From Bacteroidetes bacterium UBA6221 (GTDB lineage Bacteria > Bacteroidota > Bacteroidia > Chitinophagales > Chitinophagaceae): a stretch of DNA of 64,000 nucleotides. The notes beneath the pieces were generated by a model, which was not told the origin of the DNA, ran no database searches, and worked only from the letters and a program-made list of their open reading frames with translations. The position numbers and the translations under genes were made by a program. Each line of letters begins with the position of its first letter. The first letter of the stretch is position 1. Shown here in pieces: positions 15,916 to 23,793 of this stretch. Where the stretch lies: the NCBI GenBank assembly GCA_002421685.1, contig DISB01000006.1:1-64000 (forward strand). The letters run 5' to 3'.

Positions 15916-17175
15916 TTTGATGATGCTGAGCCCGATGGCGCAGTCAAGGCAGCGTTTTTTGCTGCAGTAGTTGTTATATAGCTGTATCTGCGCCTGCGAT
16001 TGCGAAGCGTTTTCCGGCGGCCATTGGTTCTCTTTCCACAGGCTGATGATATGGTTGCTTTCGGCAGGCAATTCGTCCAATAGTTTCAGCGCTTTTTCCT
16101 GTTCAGCCTCGGTAGACTGCCGGCTGGCATACAGGAACTTGATAGGCGCTATGGTGTTGATGATGATGTTTTGTATAGACGATTTGCCCAGCGTCTTTTT
16201 AGTGTCCTGCTCACTGGCTTCGCCAAAGCTGTAATGTGTTTCCCAGTAATGCCCTGCACGCACATCAAACAGTGGCATGATTTCCTGCACGGTGCTTTTC
16301 TCAATAATTACCGAGAACAAGTGCACGGACTGGTGTACCAACGCCGCAAATTGCGCTATGCGTATGGTAGGGAAGTTGGCAGGGCGCAGGCGCATATACT
16401 TCCAGCTATGCGCGGGTATAGGTGTCAGTTTGTATTTCTTGCGCAGGTAGTTGTATTCCGTTTTCAGCGCGTTGGGGTACACACCTTCCATGTCACTCTC
16501 CAGAATACCCGCCTGCCCGAATAATAATGCTTCTACCTGCAACAGGTTTTCCCTGTGCTTCGCCAATATGTTTATGGGCAATGATTTTGCCAATTGCAGG
16601 AAAGCCTCCGCGTTCACCTTAAAGCCGAAGTTGGCTGCCAGCCGCCAATACAGCAGGCTGCTCCAGTCGCCCGCACTTTCATCCAGCAACTCTTTCCATG
16701 TGCCTAGCTTTTCTTCCCAGCGTTCTGCCAGCAGGCGGGTCAGCCAACTGTATTTTATTATATCCTTTACCTTGCTGAGATGTCCCGCGCAGGGCAGGCC
16801 ATTTTTCGCATAAGCAAGGTACTCGTATTTGCCTATGGTATCCTGCGCTATGTAGGGGGCTATGCAGAGTATCGGTGTATTGGCAGGCCCTGTGTCCGCA
16901 TCGTGTTCGTGAACGATGTGCAGCACCACGTTTTTATAAGCCTCATCGCTTTGGTGGCCGTGTTTGTCCCAATCGCTGCTGCGCACATGTATCTCTACAT
17001 GCCCCGCCAGCGTGGTATCGCCCACTTTTATTTTCGCTTCCAGGAAGTCCGGCCCCGCATCGGTATTGTACCTGCCGGGGTGCAGCACGGTGATGCGCTC
17101 TCCATCGGTGGTTTTTAGTCCGGTGGGGTGGTACAGGCTATGCTGCCATATGGTATGTAATAAACGCTCCTGCAT
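15910..17175 (-). CDS. DUF2851 family protein
   Basis: 421 aa, matching the Bacteroidota family DUF2851 in length and sequence. The N-terminal domain carries YNTDAGPDFLEAKIKVGD then LAGHVEIHVRSSDW (about 35-70). The arrangement GPDF-x(n)-G-H-V-E-I-H resembles the core of PD-(D/E)xK nucleases, though no Lys is in the classical place. The C-terminus holds a Cys cluster (CSKKRCLDCAIG), possibly metal-binding. Function unknown. It starts 16 bp after pyrF ends on the same strand, so pyrF and this gene are likely co-transcribed. Confidence 0.85.
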   Translation of the reverse strand: MQERLLHTIWQHSLYHPTGLKTTDGERITVLHPGRYNTDAGPDFLEAKIKVGDTTLAGHVEIHVRSSDWDKHGHQSDEAYKNVVLHIVHEHDADTGPANTPILCIAPYIAQDTIGKYEYLAYAKNGLPCAGHLSKVKDIIKYSWLTRLLAERWEEKLGTWKELLDESAGDWSSLLYWRLAANFGFKVNAEAFLQLAKSLPINILAKHRENLLQVEALLFGQAGILESDMEGVYPNALKTEYNYLRKKYKLTPIPAHSWKYMRLRPANFPTIRIAQFAALVHQSVHLFSVIIEKSTVQEIMPLFDVRAGHYWETHYSFGEASEQDTKKTLGKSSIQNIIINTIAPIKFLYASRQSTEAEQEKALKLLDELPAESNHIISLWKENQWPPENASQSQAQIQLYNNYCSKKRCLDCAIGLSIIKS

Positions 17176-17191
17176 GGTGCAGGGTTACAAT

Positions 17192-17992
17192 TTACAAATA
17201 AGCCGCCATTTGCCGCTGGTATTCCGCTGCCGCTTCTCCCGCACGCTCTGCAAAGTCTGTTCTATTGCTCACATATATCACTCCGCGCGACACGTTGATG
17301 AGCAGTCCGCCGTCTTTGTTCATGGCATTGCTGCACACGGTGTCCACATCGCCGCCCTGCGCACCTACTCCGGGTACCAGGAAGAAATGCTCGGGCAGCA
17401 TAGCACGTACATGCTGCAACTGCTCTTTGCGTGTAGCGCCTATCACAAACATTGTATTCTCAGGCGTACCCCAGCCGGCCACGGTCTTCAGCACTTTTTC
17501 GTACATCAGTTCATCGCCGCTCGGTTGCAACTGGAAATCAGCACTGCCTTTATTCGAAGTCAGCCCCAGCACTATCGCCCATTTACCTTCAAACTGCATA
17601 AAAGGCTGCACGCTGTCCGCCCCCATATACGGCGCCACTGTCACACAGTCAAAAGGGTAGGTGTGAAAGAAAGTGCGTGCGTACTGCTCGGCGGTATTGC
17701 CTATATCGCCACGTTTGGCATCGGCTATGGTAAAAATATCTTTTGGTATATACTCCAGTGTTTTTTGCAGGCTTTCCCATCCTTTTATTCCCTGTGCTTC
17801 ATAAAAAGCCGTGTTCAGTTTATAGGCTACCGTATAGTCTTTGGTAGCGTCTATTATGGCCTTGTTGAAGGCGAATACCGGGTCTTCTTCTCTCAGCAAA
17901 TGCTGCGGTATCTTGGTAATGTCGGTATCCAACCCTACGCACAGTACCGATTTTTTTTCCCTGATGGCCTTTATTAAGCTGCTCCTGTTCAT
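17192..17992 (-). CDS. pyrF: Orotidine-5'-phosphate decarboxylase (type 2)
   Basis: 266 aa. Converts OMP to UMP, the last step of de novo pyrimidine synthesis. The type 2 signature is present: SVLCVGLDTDITKIP at the N-terminus, FTIADAKRGDIGNTAEQYA with the catalytic Lys/Asp, and TVAPYMGADSVQPF, with a C-terminal LLINVSRGVIYVS phosphate-binding loop. The start is the ATG at 17992; the frame extends three codons to a TTG at 18001, which is less likely. It is followed by the DUF2851 gene after 16 bp and preceded by the thiamine-binding-like gene with 21 bp between, all on one strand. Confidence 0.95.
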   Translation of the reverse strand: MNRSSLIKAIREKKSVLCVGLDTDITKIPQHLLREEDPVFAFNKAIIDATKDYTVAYKLNTAFYEAQGIKGWESLQKTLEYIPKDIFTIADAKRGDIGNTAEQYARTFFHTYPFDCVTVAPYMGADSVQPFMQFEGKWAIVLGLTSNKGSADFQLQPSGDELMYEKVLKTVAGWGTPENTMFVIGATRKEQLQHVRAMLPEHFFLVPGVGAQGGDVDTVCSNAMNKDGGLLINVSRGVIYVSNRTDFAERAGEAAAEYQRQMAAYL

Positions 17993-18013
17993 CGGCGGCA
18001 AATTTAGCTTCTA

Positions 18014-18310
18014 TTATTGGTACTTGCCTGTTTTGTGCTCTATGGCCATATCTTTTTCCACGCTGCGGTGCAGCTTCATGTTCACCAGCAGCTCTTTGGC
18101 GCCCGCACTGTAGCAGGCTTCCTGCATATCGTTCACCAGTTGCATTACCGTATCATATGGACCTTCTATTACGGTTTCAAAAGGGCATACCTGGTACCGT
18201 AGCCCCGACTGCTGCACCGCCACTATGGCAGCGTCTATTATCCTGTAGGCTTCATCCTTTGGTATGCCCAGCGGCAATACCTGTATCGCAAGATTGATAT
18301 TGTAGTTCAT
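18014..18310 (-). CDS. Thiamine-binding / MTH1187-YkoF family protein
   Basis: 98 aa ferredoxin-like fold protein of the MTH1187 (formerly DUF77) family, annotated as thiamine-binding. Recognisable features are INLAIQVLPLG at the N-terminus, YRIIDAAIVAVQQSGLRYQV, the family motif PFETVIEGPYDTVMQLVND, and GAKELLVNMKLHR. Length is typical. Ligand binding has been shown for some relatives only. It is the first gene of the group with pyrF and DUF2851. Confidence 0.85.
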   Translation of the reverse strand: MNYNINLAIQVLPLGIPKDEAYRIIDAAIVAVQQSGLRYQVCPFETVIEGPYDTVMQLVNDMQEACYSAGAKELLVNMKLHRSVEKDMAIEHKTGKYQ

Positions 18311-18365
18311 GCCGGCAAAGGTAATTCGATTAGCTGATGTGCTGATTGTTACATGCGCTCCGCCC

Positions 18366-18387
18366 TTGCTGGTCGCTTGACCAGCAA
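18366..18387. repeat. Perfect 9-bp hairpin upstream of the PhnA-like gene
   Basis: TTGCTGGTC-GCTT-GACCAGCAA, followed on the plus strand by CAGAC and a run of seven T (18393-18399). It has terminator form but no gene ends upstream on the plus strand; the next gene starts 79 bp downstream. It may be a leader attenuator, a REP-type remnant or an orphan terminator. Confidence 0.45.
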
Positions 18388-18437
18388 CAGACTTTTTTTG
18401 TGCCGGGTGGCAACTGGCGCTTCATAAACGCTTTTAT

Positions 18438-18445
18438 TACCTTTG
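18438..18445 (+). promoter_or_regulatory. -7 element of the PhnA-like gene
   Basis: TACCTTTG is an exact TAnnTTTG match, 20 bp upstream of the ATG at 18466. No TTTG lies 19 bp upstream. If this is the promoter, the hairpin at 18366-18387 lies upstream of the transcript rather than in its leader. Confidence 0.5.
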
Positions 18446-18465
18446 CGCCATTAAAGAACAGGCTT

Positions 18466-19056
18466 ATGACACTGGAAGAAAAATTGAAAGAACGCAGCGG
18501 CAACAAATGCGAGCTATGCGAAGCAACGGGCAAACTGAGTGTATATGAGGTGCCGCCGCAGACTGGCGGCTACGAAGAGAACAACATCCTTATCTGCGAC
18601 AAGTGCCTGGCGCAGGTAGAAAAAAAAGAAGAGTTGGACGGCAGCCACTGGAGCGTGCTCACCACCAGCATGTGGAGCGAAGTGCCGGGTGTGCAGGTAG
18701 TAAGCTGGCGTATGCTGAACCGCCTGCGCAATGAAACCTGGGCTGCCGACAGCCTGGATATGATGTACCTGGACGATGAACGTCTTGCCTGGGCTAAAGC
18801 TACCGGCGACCATGAGAATGACGCCAGCGTAGACCTTCACAAAGATGCCAACGGCGCCCTGTTGCACGAGGGCGATACGGTAGTGCTCACAAAATCGCTG
18901 GATGTGAAGGGCTCTACTGTGAATGCCAGGGTGGGCACGGTAGTAAGGAATATTCACCTGGTAAAAGACAATACCGAACAGATAGAAGGACGCATAGAAG
19001 GCCAGCTCATCGTTATCCTTACCAAATATGTACGTAGGCAGGCGCCTAAGGAATAA
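18466..19056 (+). CDS. PhnA domain-containing zinc-ribbon protein
   Basis: 196 aa. The N-terminal zinc ribbon has two CxxC pairs, C15-x2-C18 (CELC) and C44-x2-C47 (CDKC). The C-terminal PhnA/YjdM beta domain includes ALLHEGDTVVLTKSLDVKGS and the closing QLIVILTKYVRRQ. Despite the name, PhnA/YjdM is not a carbon-phosphorus lyase component; function is unclear. The frame extends upstream to 18346, but the ATG at 18466, just after an exact -7 element, is the evident start. The middle (about 60-130, WSVLTTSMWSEVPGVQVVSW) is longer than in the 110-aa YjdM, as in other Bacteroidota. Confidence 0.9.
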   Translation: MTLEEKLKERSGNKCELCEATGKLSVYEVPPQTGGYEENNILICDKCLAQVEKKEELDGSHWSVLTTSMWSEVPGVQVVSWRMLNRLRNETWAADSLDMMYLDDERLAWAKATGDHENDASVDLHKDANGALLHEGDTVVLTKSLDVKGSTVNARVGTVVRNIHLVKDNTEQIEGRIEGQLIVILTKYVRRQAPKE

Positions 19057-19067
19057 ATTAGTACATC

Positions 19068-19355
19068 TTATTGGCGCAATGCCGTGTTGACGACAATGTA
19101 GAATATCACAACCGCTGCGGTTATGGTATACAATAGCCTGTTTACCGTATTGCTGTGCCTGAGGTAACTGCGCATGCCAATGTTGTCAATACCGGATATC
19201 TGTGGTTTGCTGATGTTTTTCAACGAATAGCGGAAGACCCGCATTTTGCCGGATAGACGGTACTGGCTCATCAGTATCATTTTAAGCAAGATGAATACCG
19301 TAGCGCAGATAACCACGGTAGCTCCGGTATTTTGTATCAGTGTATGTCGCTGCAT
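19068..19355 (-). CDS. Small membrane protein, 95 aa
   Basis: Two hydrophobic helices (about 11-28 and 72-92) flank a basic, strand-like middle (YRLSGKMRVFRYSLKNI). No family recognised. I use the ATG at 19355 (MQRHTLIQNTG); the frame continues upstream to 19430, but that would run through the terminator hairpin of the RRM gene. It converges with the PhnA-like gene, 11 bp apart. The coding call rests on an open frame with plausible membrane topology. Confidence 0.45.
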   Translation of the reverse strand: MQRHTLIQNTGATVVICATVFILLKMILMSQYRLSGKMRVFRYSLKNISKPQISGIDNIGMRSYLRHSNTVNRLLYTITAAVVIFYIVVNTALRQ

Positions 19356-19382
19356 AGGGTAATATTTATATTGGCTGAAAAT

Positions 19383-19416
19383 ACCAAATGGCACGCGTTG
19401 CCGTATGCCATTTGGT
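19383..19416 (-). terminator. Terminator of the RRM-protein gene
   Basis: 11-bp perfect arms, ACCAAATGGCA (19383-19393) and TGCCATTTGGT (19406-19416), followed on the minus strand by a short T-rich run, 26 bp past the stop at 19442. Confidence 0.7.
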
Positions 19417-19441
19417 GTATTACAATACAAGAAGAAGGTAA

Positions 19442-19744
19442 TTAGTACCTGTTGTTGGAACGCCTGTTGCTGCCGAAGTTCTTGCCGCCCGTTTCTCTTT
19501 CTGCCTGCGGCCTGGCTTCATTTACTACGATGTTGCGCTGGTCTACCATTGTGTCATGCAGCTTCTCAATAGCCTTCAGGCCATCGGAGTCGCTCGTCAT
19601 TTCCACAAAACCGAAACCGCGCGTGCGACCGGTAAATTTGTCTGTCATGATCCTTGTAGAAAGCACTTCGCCATATTCCGAGAATACTTTGTGCAGTTTA
19701 CTTTCAGTTGTGTCGTAGCTGATATTGCCAACGTAAATTTTCAT
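19442..19744 (-). CDS. RNA-binding protein with one RRM domain
   Basis: 100 aa. A single RRM fills residues 1-77 with both signature motifs: RNP2 IYVGNI (3-8) and RNP1 RGFGFVEM (about 42-49). The short tail is basic and Gly/Asn/Arg-rich (GGKNFGSNRRSNNRY). Such single-RRM proteins are abundant in Bacteroidota and Cyanobacteria and bind single-stranded RNA, often with cold-regulated expression. Here there is a 188-bp upstream gap (19745-19932) with no gene and no clear promoter visible. Confidence 0.93.
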   Translation of the reverse strand: MKIYVGNISYDTTESKLHKVFSEYGEVLSTRIMTDKFTGRTRGFGFVEMTSDSDGLKAIEKLHDTMVDQRNIVVNEARPQAERETGGKNFGSNRRSNNRY

Positions 19745-19932
19745 AAAATTATTGTTTAGAAAAAATTAATAATACTGGCCAGATACCGGGGAAAACTGAA
19801 GAGAAAAGTAACTATCTGTCACCAATATATCAGAAGAGCAAAATAACTGAAACCAAATTCTAAAGTGAAGGTATGCTTAATATATGAATGCACCTAAATT
19901 ATTATTTGGGCTGCTGACTATGTACGGAAGTG

Positions 19933-20781
19933 CTACTCTCTGAACCGCTTAAGGTCACTTGTAGTAAATTCCCATTCAGGAGTTTTGACTATTGTTTCTA
20001 TATCAGCCATATCATACCAGGGGCTGATAGCTTTGTTATTGAAGTTGTGCAATACATGTATTTCCTGTGCAGGCATATACCTCTGTGCCAGCATGAACAT
20101 TTTATTGCCTTTATCGTTTTGCACCATATCTACTACTATAACGGCATGACCGGGCGAACCGCCCTGTATCAGTACATCACCGGGTTGCATTTCGTGGAAA
20201 GGCACCTGTTGCAACTGCCGGGATAGTGATAGTGTTCCCGCGTACATAAACACTATGTCCAGGTATCTGCGGAAGGAGCCATACGTGCCGTCCGCATCGC
20301 CCGACCGTACCCACGATGCCTCATTTCCGCGTACGTCTATTTTATACCCATTTCTCCACTTGCTGAAGGCCGCCGGAAATCCGTTGGTAAAATTAAAACT
20401 GATGCTGTCGAAGTCGCCGCTTTGGTACAAGTACTCGGCCCGCAACCTTATCACTGCGTCTGCACATTGTTGCAGGTCTTTGCTTCCTACATCTGTTCGC
20501 AGTACAGCGGCATGCACATCCCTGCCGGTCTTTTCGGCGCCGTTGTATAGGTGCACTGCATAGCCATGCTGATGCAGCGGTAGCGCCCTGAGGTAAGTCC
20601 CAAAGCTGCCGGCGGGCGTTCTGCTGTATCCGACCGGTGGTGCAAAGCGCTCGCCGATGGTTGGCCCCGCAGGATTTACAACAGGCCCTGGCTGTTTCCC
20701 GTTAGCTTCCTGCGATGCAGACGGGTTCTGGCAGCAGGATAGCGCGAGCAATAAAACAATAATACAGCCTTTGGTATGCAT
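19933..20781 (-). CDS. DUF4846 domain lipoprotein
   Basis: 282 aa. A signal peptide with Cys at 16/17 (LLALSCCQN) indicates a lipoprotein. The DUF4846 core begins at about residue 45 with GERFAPPVGYSRTPAGSFG and YLRALPLHQHGYAVHLYNG, and includes CADAVIRLRAEYLY and NFTNGFPAAFSKWRNGYK. The C-terminal MQPGDVLIQGGSPGHAVIVV looks like the Gly-Asp and His region of NlpC/P60 or CHAP-type amidases, so a papain-like hydrolase fold is possible (inference). Monocistronic. Confidence 0.85.
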   Translation of the reverse strand: MHTKGCIIVLLLALSCCQNPSASQEANGKQPGPVVNPAGPTIGERFAPPVGYSRTPAGSFGTYLRALPLHQHGYAVHLYNGAEKTGRDVHAAVLRTDVGSKDLQQCADAVIRLRAEYLYQSGDFDSISFNFTNGFPAAFSKWRNGYKIDVRGNEASWVRSGDADGTYGSFRRYLDIVFMYAGTLSLSRQLQQVPFHEMQPGDVLIQGGSPGHAVIVVDMVQNDKGNKMFMLAQRYMPAQEIHVLHNFNNKAISPWYDMADIETIVKTPEWEFTTSDLKRFRE

Positions 20782-20905
20782 GGCTCTTGTTTTTGGTAAG
20801 ACGTGTCATTCATGAAATTCCATAAACTTTCCCTGTGCATTTTTCAATACTGAAAAATCAGGGAAGGTTATGCTTCGGGCGCTATCATTCACTGCCGGTT
20901 GCACT

Positions 20906-21331
20906 TCACTCCCCTGCGCCAAACATTCGTTTATGTACCCGCCGCACGCAGGTAGTACAGTTTTTCTGTATGGCTTGCAGTATCTGGTCAAAAGTCGGCT
21001 CTTCGCTCATACCACAGTAGCTGCATACCTGGCCCATGCCATATTGCACGGCCCTGGCCTCACCGCGGGCTATTTTCGCCAGTATCTCCCGCTTTTCTTC
21101 TACGGTCAGCAGCGCCGGGCGTTTGTTCTCTATTTCCTGCAATACCTCTTTTTTTGCCTTCGCCATTACATCGCTGATGTACTGCGACACCTCCGGGGAC
21201 TGCAATATCTTATCGGCCCCTCTTTCGGCTGTTTTTTGCGTAGTACGGTAGTTGACGGCGGTCATGTAAGCTTCTGCCTTGTTGTTGGTTTTCAGGTAGG
21301 CCAATACAAAGGCCTGTTGTTTCCGGTTCAT
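20906..21331 (-). CDS. Terminase-small-subunit-like protein, orphan
   Basis: 141 aa. The N-terminal NRKQQAFVLAYLKTNNKAEA, followed by RGADKILQSPEVSQYISDV, matches the DNA-binding start of phage terminase small subunits (K-Q-x-F-x-x-x-Y, N-x-x-x-A, then L-x-x-P-x-V-x-x-Y-I). A two-CxxC pair near the C-terminus (CSYC about 103, CTTC about 124) could bind zinc, which is unusual for the family. There is no large terminase or other phage gene nearby, so it is either a prophage relic or a domesticated DNA-binding protein. A good promoter stands at 21390-21421. Confidence 0.65.
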   Translation of the reverse strand: MNRKQQAFVLAYLKTNNKAEAYMTAVNYRTTQKTAERGADKILQSPEVSQYISDVMAKAKKEVLQEIENKRPALLTVEEKREILAKIARGEARAVQYGMGQVCSYCGMSEEPTFDQILQAIQKNCTTCVRRVHKRMFGAGE

Positions 21332-21389
21332 GTTTATGGTTTTTTATATGGTCAATAATATTACTCTTGATGGGGAGTTTTATCAATAA

Positions 21390-21421
21390 CAAAAATAAGT
21401 TATAATATTTATAATGGCAAA
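21390..21421 (-). promoter_or_regulatory. Promoter of the terminase-like gene
   Basis: On the minus strand TTTG-N20-TATTTTTG (complement of 21418-21421 and 21390-21397), within one base of the Bacteroidota consensus spacing, about 60 bp upstream of the ATG at 21331. The remaining 21422-21620 stretch has no gene. Confidence 0.6.
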
Positions 21422-21620
21422 TTTAATTTTTTCGTTAATACAAGCATGTAGGCGACACGCTGGTAGCCTACAAAATAACCTACCCACGAGCGGCGTCAAA
21501 TCCATTCCCGCCTCCATATCGCGTCTCATGGCCCGTCCCGATGTGGCCACTGATTTAAACCCTTCTCAACGAAGCTAATCCTGTCATGCAGGGCTACATC
21601 TCTTGTTGTATAAAGTTAGT

Positions 21621-21648
21621 AAAAAACAAAAGCCACCGAAAGGTGGCT
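21621..21648 (-). terminator. Terminator after tRNA-Pro
   Basis: AGCCACC (21631-21637) pairs with GGTGGCT (21642-21648). On the minus strand it is followed by TTTGTTTTTT, five bases past the tRNA 3' end. Confidence 0.8.
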
Positions 21649-21653
21649 TAAAG

Positions 21654-21727
21654 TCGGGATGACTGGATTCGAACCAGCGGCCTCTTCGTCCCGAACGAAG
21701 CGCGCTACCGGGCTGCGCTACATCCCG
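21654..21727 (-). tRNA. tRNA-Pro (CGG)
   Basis: A full cloverleaf reads on the minus strand: acceptor CGGGATG with CATCCCG, a D arm, anticodon stem CTTCG/CGAAG with loop TTCGGGA (anticodon CGG), T arm with GGTTCGAATCC, and discriminator A. CCA is not encoded. A -7 element TATTTTTG (complement of 21781-21788) lies 54 bp upstream. Confidence 0.95.
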
Positions 21728-21780
21728 TGTTGCTTGGAAGCGCCCAGCCATTGGCGGGGCTACATCTTGAAAACGGTTGG

Positions 21781-21788
21781 CAAAAATA
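21781..21788 (-). promoter_or_regulatory. -7 element of tRNA-Pro
   Basis: TATTTTTG on the minus strand is an exact TAnnTTTG match, 54 bp before the tRNA 5' end. No TTTG is at the expected -33 position. Confidence 0.4.
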
Positions 21789-21899
21789 TGATTTTGCAGG
21801 TTTAAAATGAAATAGCGTCTTGCAGAACGAGGCCGAAAAAGTAAATATCCGTTAAGAGTAATTTATGATACCGGTTTCCGTGTTCATTCAATTTTCTAT

Positions 21900-21907
21900 T
21901 ACCTTTG
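21900..21907 (+). promoter_or_regulatory. -7 element of the ddl operon
   Basis: TACCTTTG is an exact TAnnTTTG match, 32 bp upstream of the ddl ATG at 21940. The -33 region is only weakly similar to consensus. Confidence 0.5.
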
Positions 21908-21939
21908 GTTGCACAACTTGACAGTGCCATAAAAAATAT

Positions 21940-22935
21940 ATGAAGAAAAATATTGCCCTGCTCGCAGGCGGTTATTCAGGCGAATACGTGATTTCCATAC
22001 AGACAGCTGCTACTATAAAAAAGAACCTGGATGCAGAAAAGTATAATGTATATACTATTGTAGTAACCCGGGAAGGCTGGTGGTATGAAGACGGAGGAAG
22101 CAGGGTGGCCGTAGATAAAAATGACTTTACTCTTACGCTGAACGGCGGGAAGATAAGATTCGACCTGGCCTTTATAGCCATACACGGCACACCCGGCGAA
22201 GACGGACGTATGCAGGGCTACTTAGATATGCTGGAAGTTCCTTATACATCGTGCAACGCGATAGTATCGGCCCTGACGTTTAACAAAAGCTATTGCAACA
22301 AGGTAGTAAAGGCGTTCAACGTGGTGAACATAGCCAATTCGGTACACCTGATAAAGGGTGAGCCTTATTCGGTGGGGTCGATACTGGAGCAGATACAATT
22401 GCCTATGTTCGTGAAGCCCAACGAGAGCGGCTCCAGCCTGGGGGTGACCAAGGTGAAATCGGTAGAAGACCTGTTGCCGGCAATAGAAAAGGCGTTTAAA
22501 GAAGACAACCAGGTGCTGATAGAAGAATTCATAGAAGGCAGGGAACTGACCATAGGCGTGTACAGGGTGGACGGGAAACTGTTTACGCTGCCCGCTACCG
22601 AGATAGTGAGCCAGAACGAGTTTTTTGACTACGAGGCGAAATATACCCCGGGTGTAACAAATGAGATAACCCCCGCGCCGGTGAACGAACATATAAAGGA
22701 AATGCTGCAAACGAAATCGGGCTATATATATCGCCACCTGAACTGCAGGGGCGTGGTGCGCATGGACTTTATCTTACAGAATAAAACGGAGAAATTGTAC
22801 TTCCTGGAAGTGAATACCATGCCCGGCCAGAGCGAAGCCAGCATAGTGCCGCAGCAGGTGCGTGCTTCGGGTATGAGCCTGATGGACTTTTACGGTTCGC
22901 TGGTGGAAGATTGTCTCAAACAACAGGTTAAGTAA
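21940..22935 (+). CDS. ddl: D-alanine--D-alanine ligase
   Basis: 331 aa ATP-grasp ligase forming D-Ala-D-Ala for peptidoglycan precursors in the cytoplasm. N-terminal IALLAGGYSGEYVIS carries the substrate-binding loop (a Tyr/Glu variant of the usual GG-x-S-x-E). AIHGTPGEDGRMQGYLD is at about 77-93, the ATP-grasp FVKPNESGSSLGVTKV at about 151-166, and the Mg-binding FLEVNTMPGQSE near 289-300. Length is typical. It is the first gene of an operon: the PASTA gene begins at the base after its stop codon. Confidence 0.96.
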   Translation: MKKNIALLAGGYSGEYVISIQTAATIKKNLDAEKYNVYTIVVTREGWWYEDGGSRVAVDKNDFTLTLNGGKIRFDLAFIAIHGTPGEDGRMQGYLDMLEVPYTSCNAIVSALTFNKSYCNKVVKAFNVVNIANSVHLIKGEPYSVGSILEQIQLPMFVKPNESGSSLGVTKVKSVEDLLPAIEKAFKEDNQVLIEEFIEGRELTIGVYRVDGKLFTLPATEIVSQNEFFDYEAKYTPGVTNEITPAPVNEHIKEMLQTKSGYIYRHLNCRGVVRMDFILQNKTEKLYFLEVNTMPGQSEASIVPQQVRASGMSLMDFYGSLVEDCLKQQVK

Positions 22936-23793
22936 ATGGCGTTAATAAAGGAAAAGTACCAACAATCCATATGGTTTCACCTGCTGCTGATGCTGCTGCT
23001 GGCGGTGGTGTTCTATATCATATTTTTTGCCAGCCTGGGCAGGATAACCGGGCATGGCGAACAACTGAAAATGCCTGTGTTGTTGGACAAGCCTTTTGGC
23101 GAAGCGGTGAAGATACTGGAAGCGCAGGGTTTTGAGATAGATTTTGACTCAGCCTACGACATCAGGAAAGAACCGGGGATGGTGCTGTCGCAGATGCCGG
23201 ATACCGGGGCGTTCGTAAAAAAAGGTAGGACGGTGTTTATCGTCATCAACAAATCGCAGGCGCCGCTTACACCCATGCCTGAGTTGATGGGTGTATCGTA
23301 TCGCAGCGCCGAGATGGTGCTCAGGAGCAATAAATTACGGTTGGGTGACACGATACACAGGCCCGATATAGCAGATGGGGCTATCTTAGAACAATTGTAT
23401 AACGGGCGTGTTGTGAAGGCGGGCGATATGATACCCCAGGGCAGCAAGATAACCCTTGTAATAGGGGACGGGCTGGGCAATGTAGAATTTGACGTGCCGG
23501 ATGTAGTGGGTTTGACCTACGCCGAAGGTGCGGCTATTATCAGCGCTTTGGGACTGCAATTTATAGACGTATGGGAAGGGCCGATAACAGACTCGGTGTC
23601 GGCCTATATATACTACCAGTTTCCCGAGGCGAAAAATGAATATGGTGGTATAAACAGGATAAAACAAGGTGAACTGATAGATATAAAGATAAGGCAGGCC
23701 CCGGTGACCCGGCAGCAGCCCCAGCAGATGCCGGCCACAGGCAATAAAATACCGAAAAAATCTGTTAATAATAACGATGACGGAGATTGGTAA
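22936..23793 (+). CDS. PASTA domain-containing membrane protein
   Basis: 285 aa. One N-terminal transmembrane helix (about 11-35) anchors three PASTA repeats facing the periplasm: about 45-110 (MPVLLDKPFGEAVKILEAQG), 114-182 (MPELMGVSYRSAEMVLRSN) and 185-260 (VPDVVGLTYAEGAAIISALG). The tail is Gln/Pro/Asn-rich. PASTA domains sense peptidoglycan stems or beta-lactams in Firmicutes kinases; here there is no kinase domain. Starting right after the ddl stop and overlapping the next gene by 17 bp, it is tightly coupled with D-Ala-D-Ala synthesis, supporting a peptidoglycan-linked role. Confidence 0.93.
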   Translation: MALIKEKYQQSIWFHLLLMLLLAVVFYIIFFASLGRITGHGEQLKMPVLLDKPFGEAVKILEAQGFEIDFDSAYDIRKEPGMVLSQMPDTGAFVKKGRTVFIVINKSQAPLTPMPELMGVSYRSAEMVLRSNKLRLGDTIHRPDIADGAILEQLYNGRVVKAGDMIPQGSKITLVIGDGLGNVEFDVPDVVGLTYAEGAAIISALGLQFIDVWEGPITDSVSAYIYYQFPEAKNEYGGINRIKQGELIDIKIRQAPVTRQQPQQMPATGNKIPKKSVNNNDDGDW

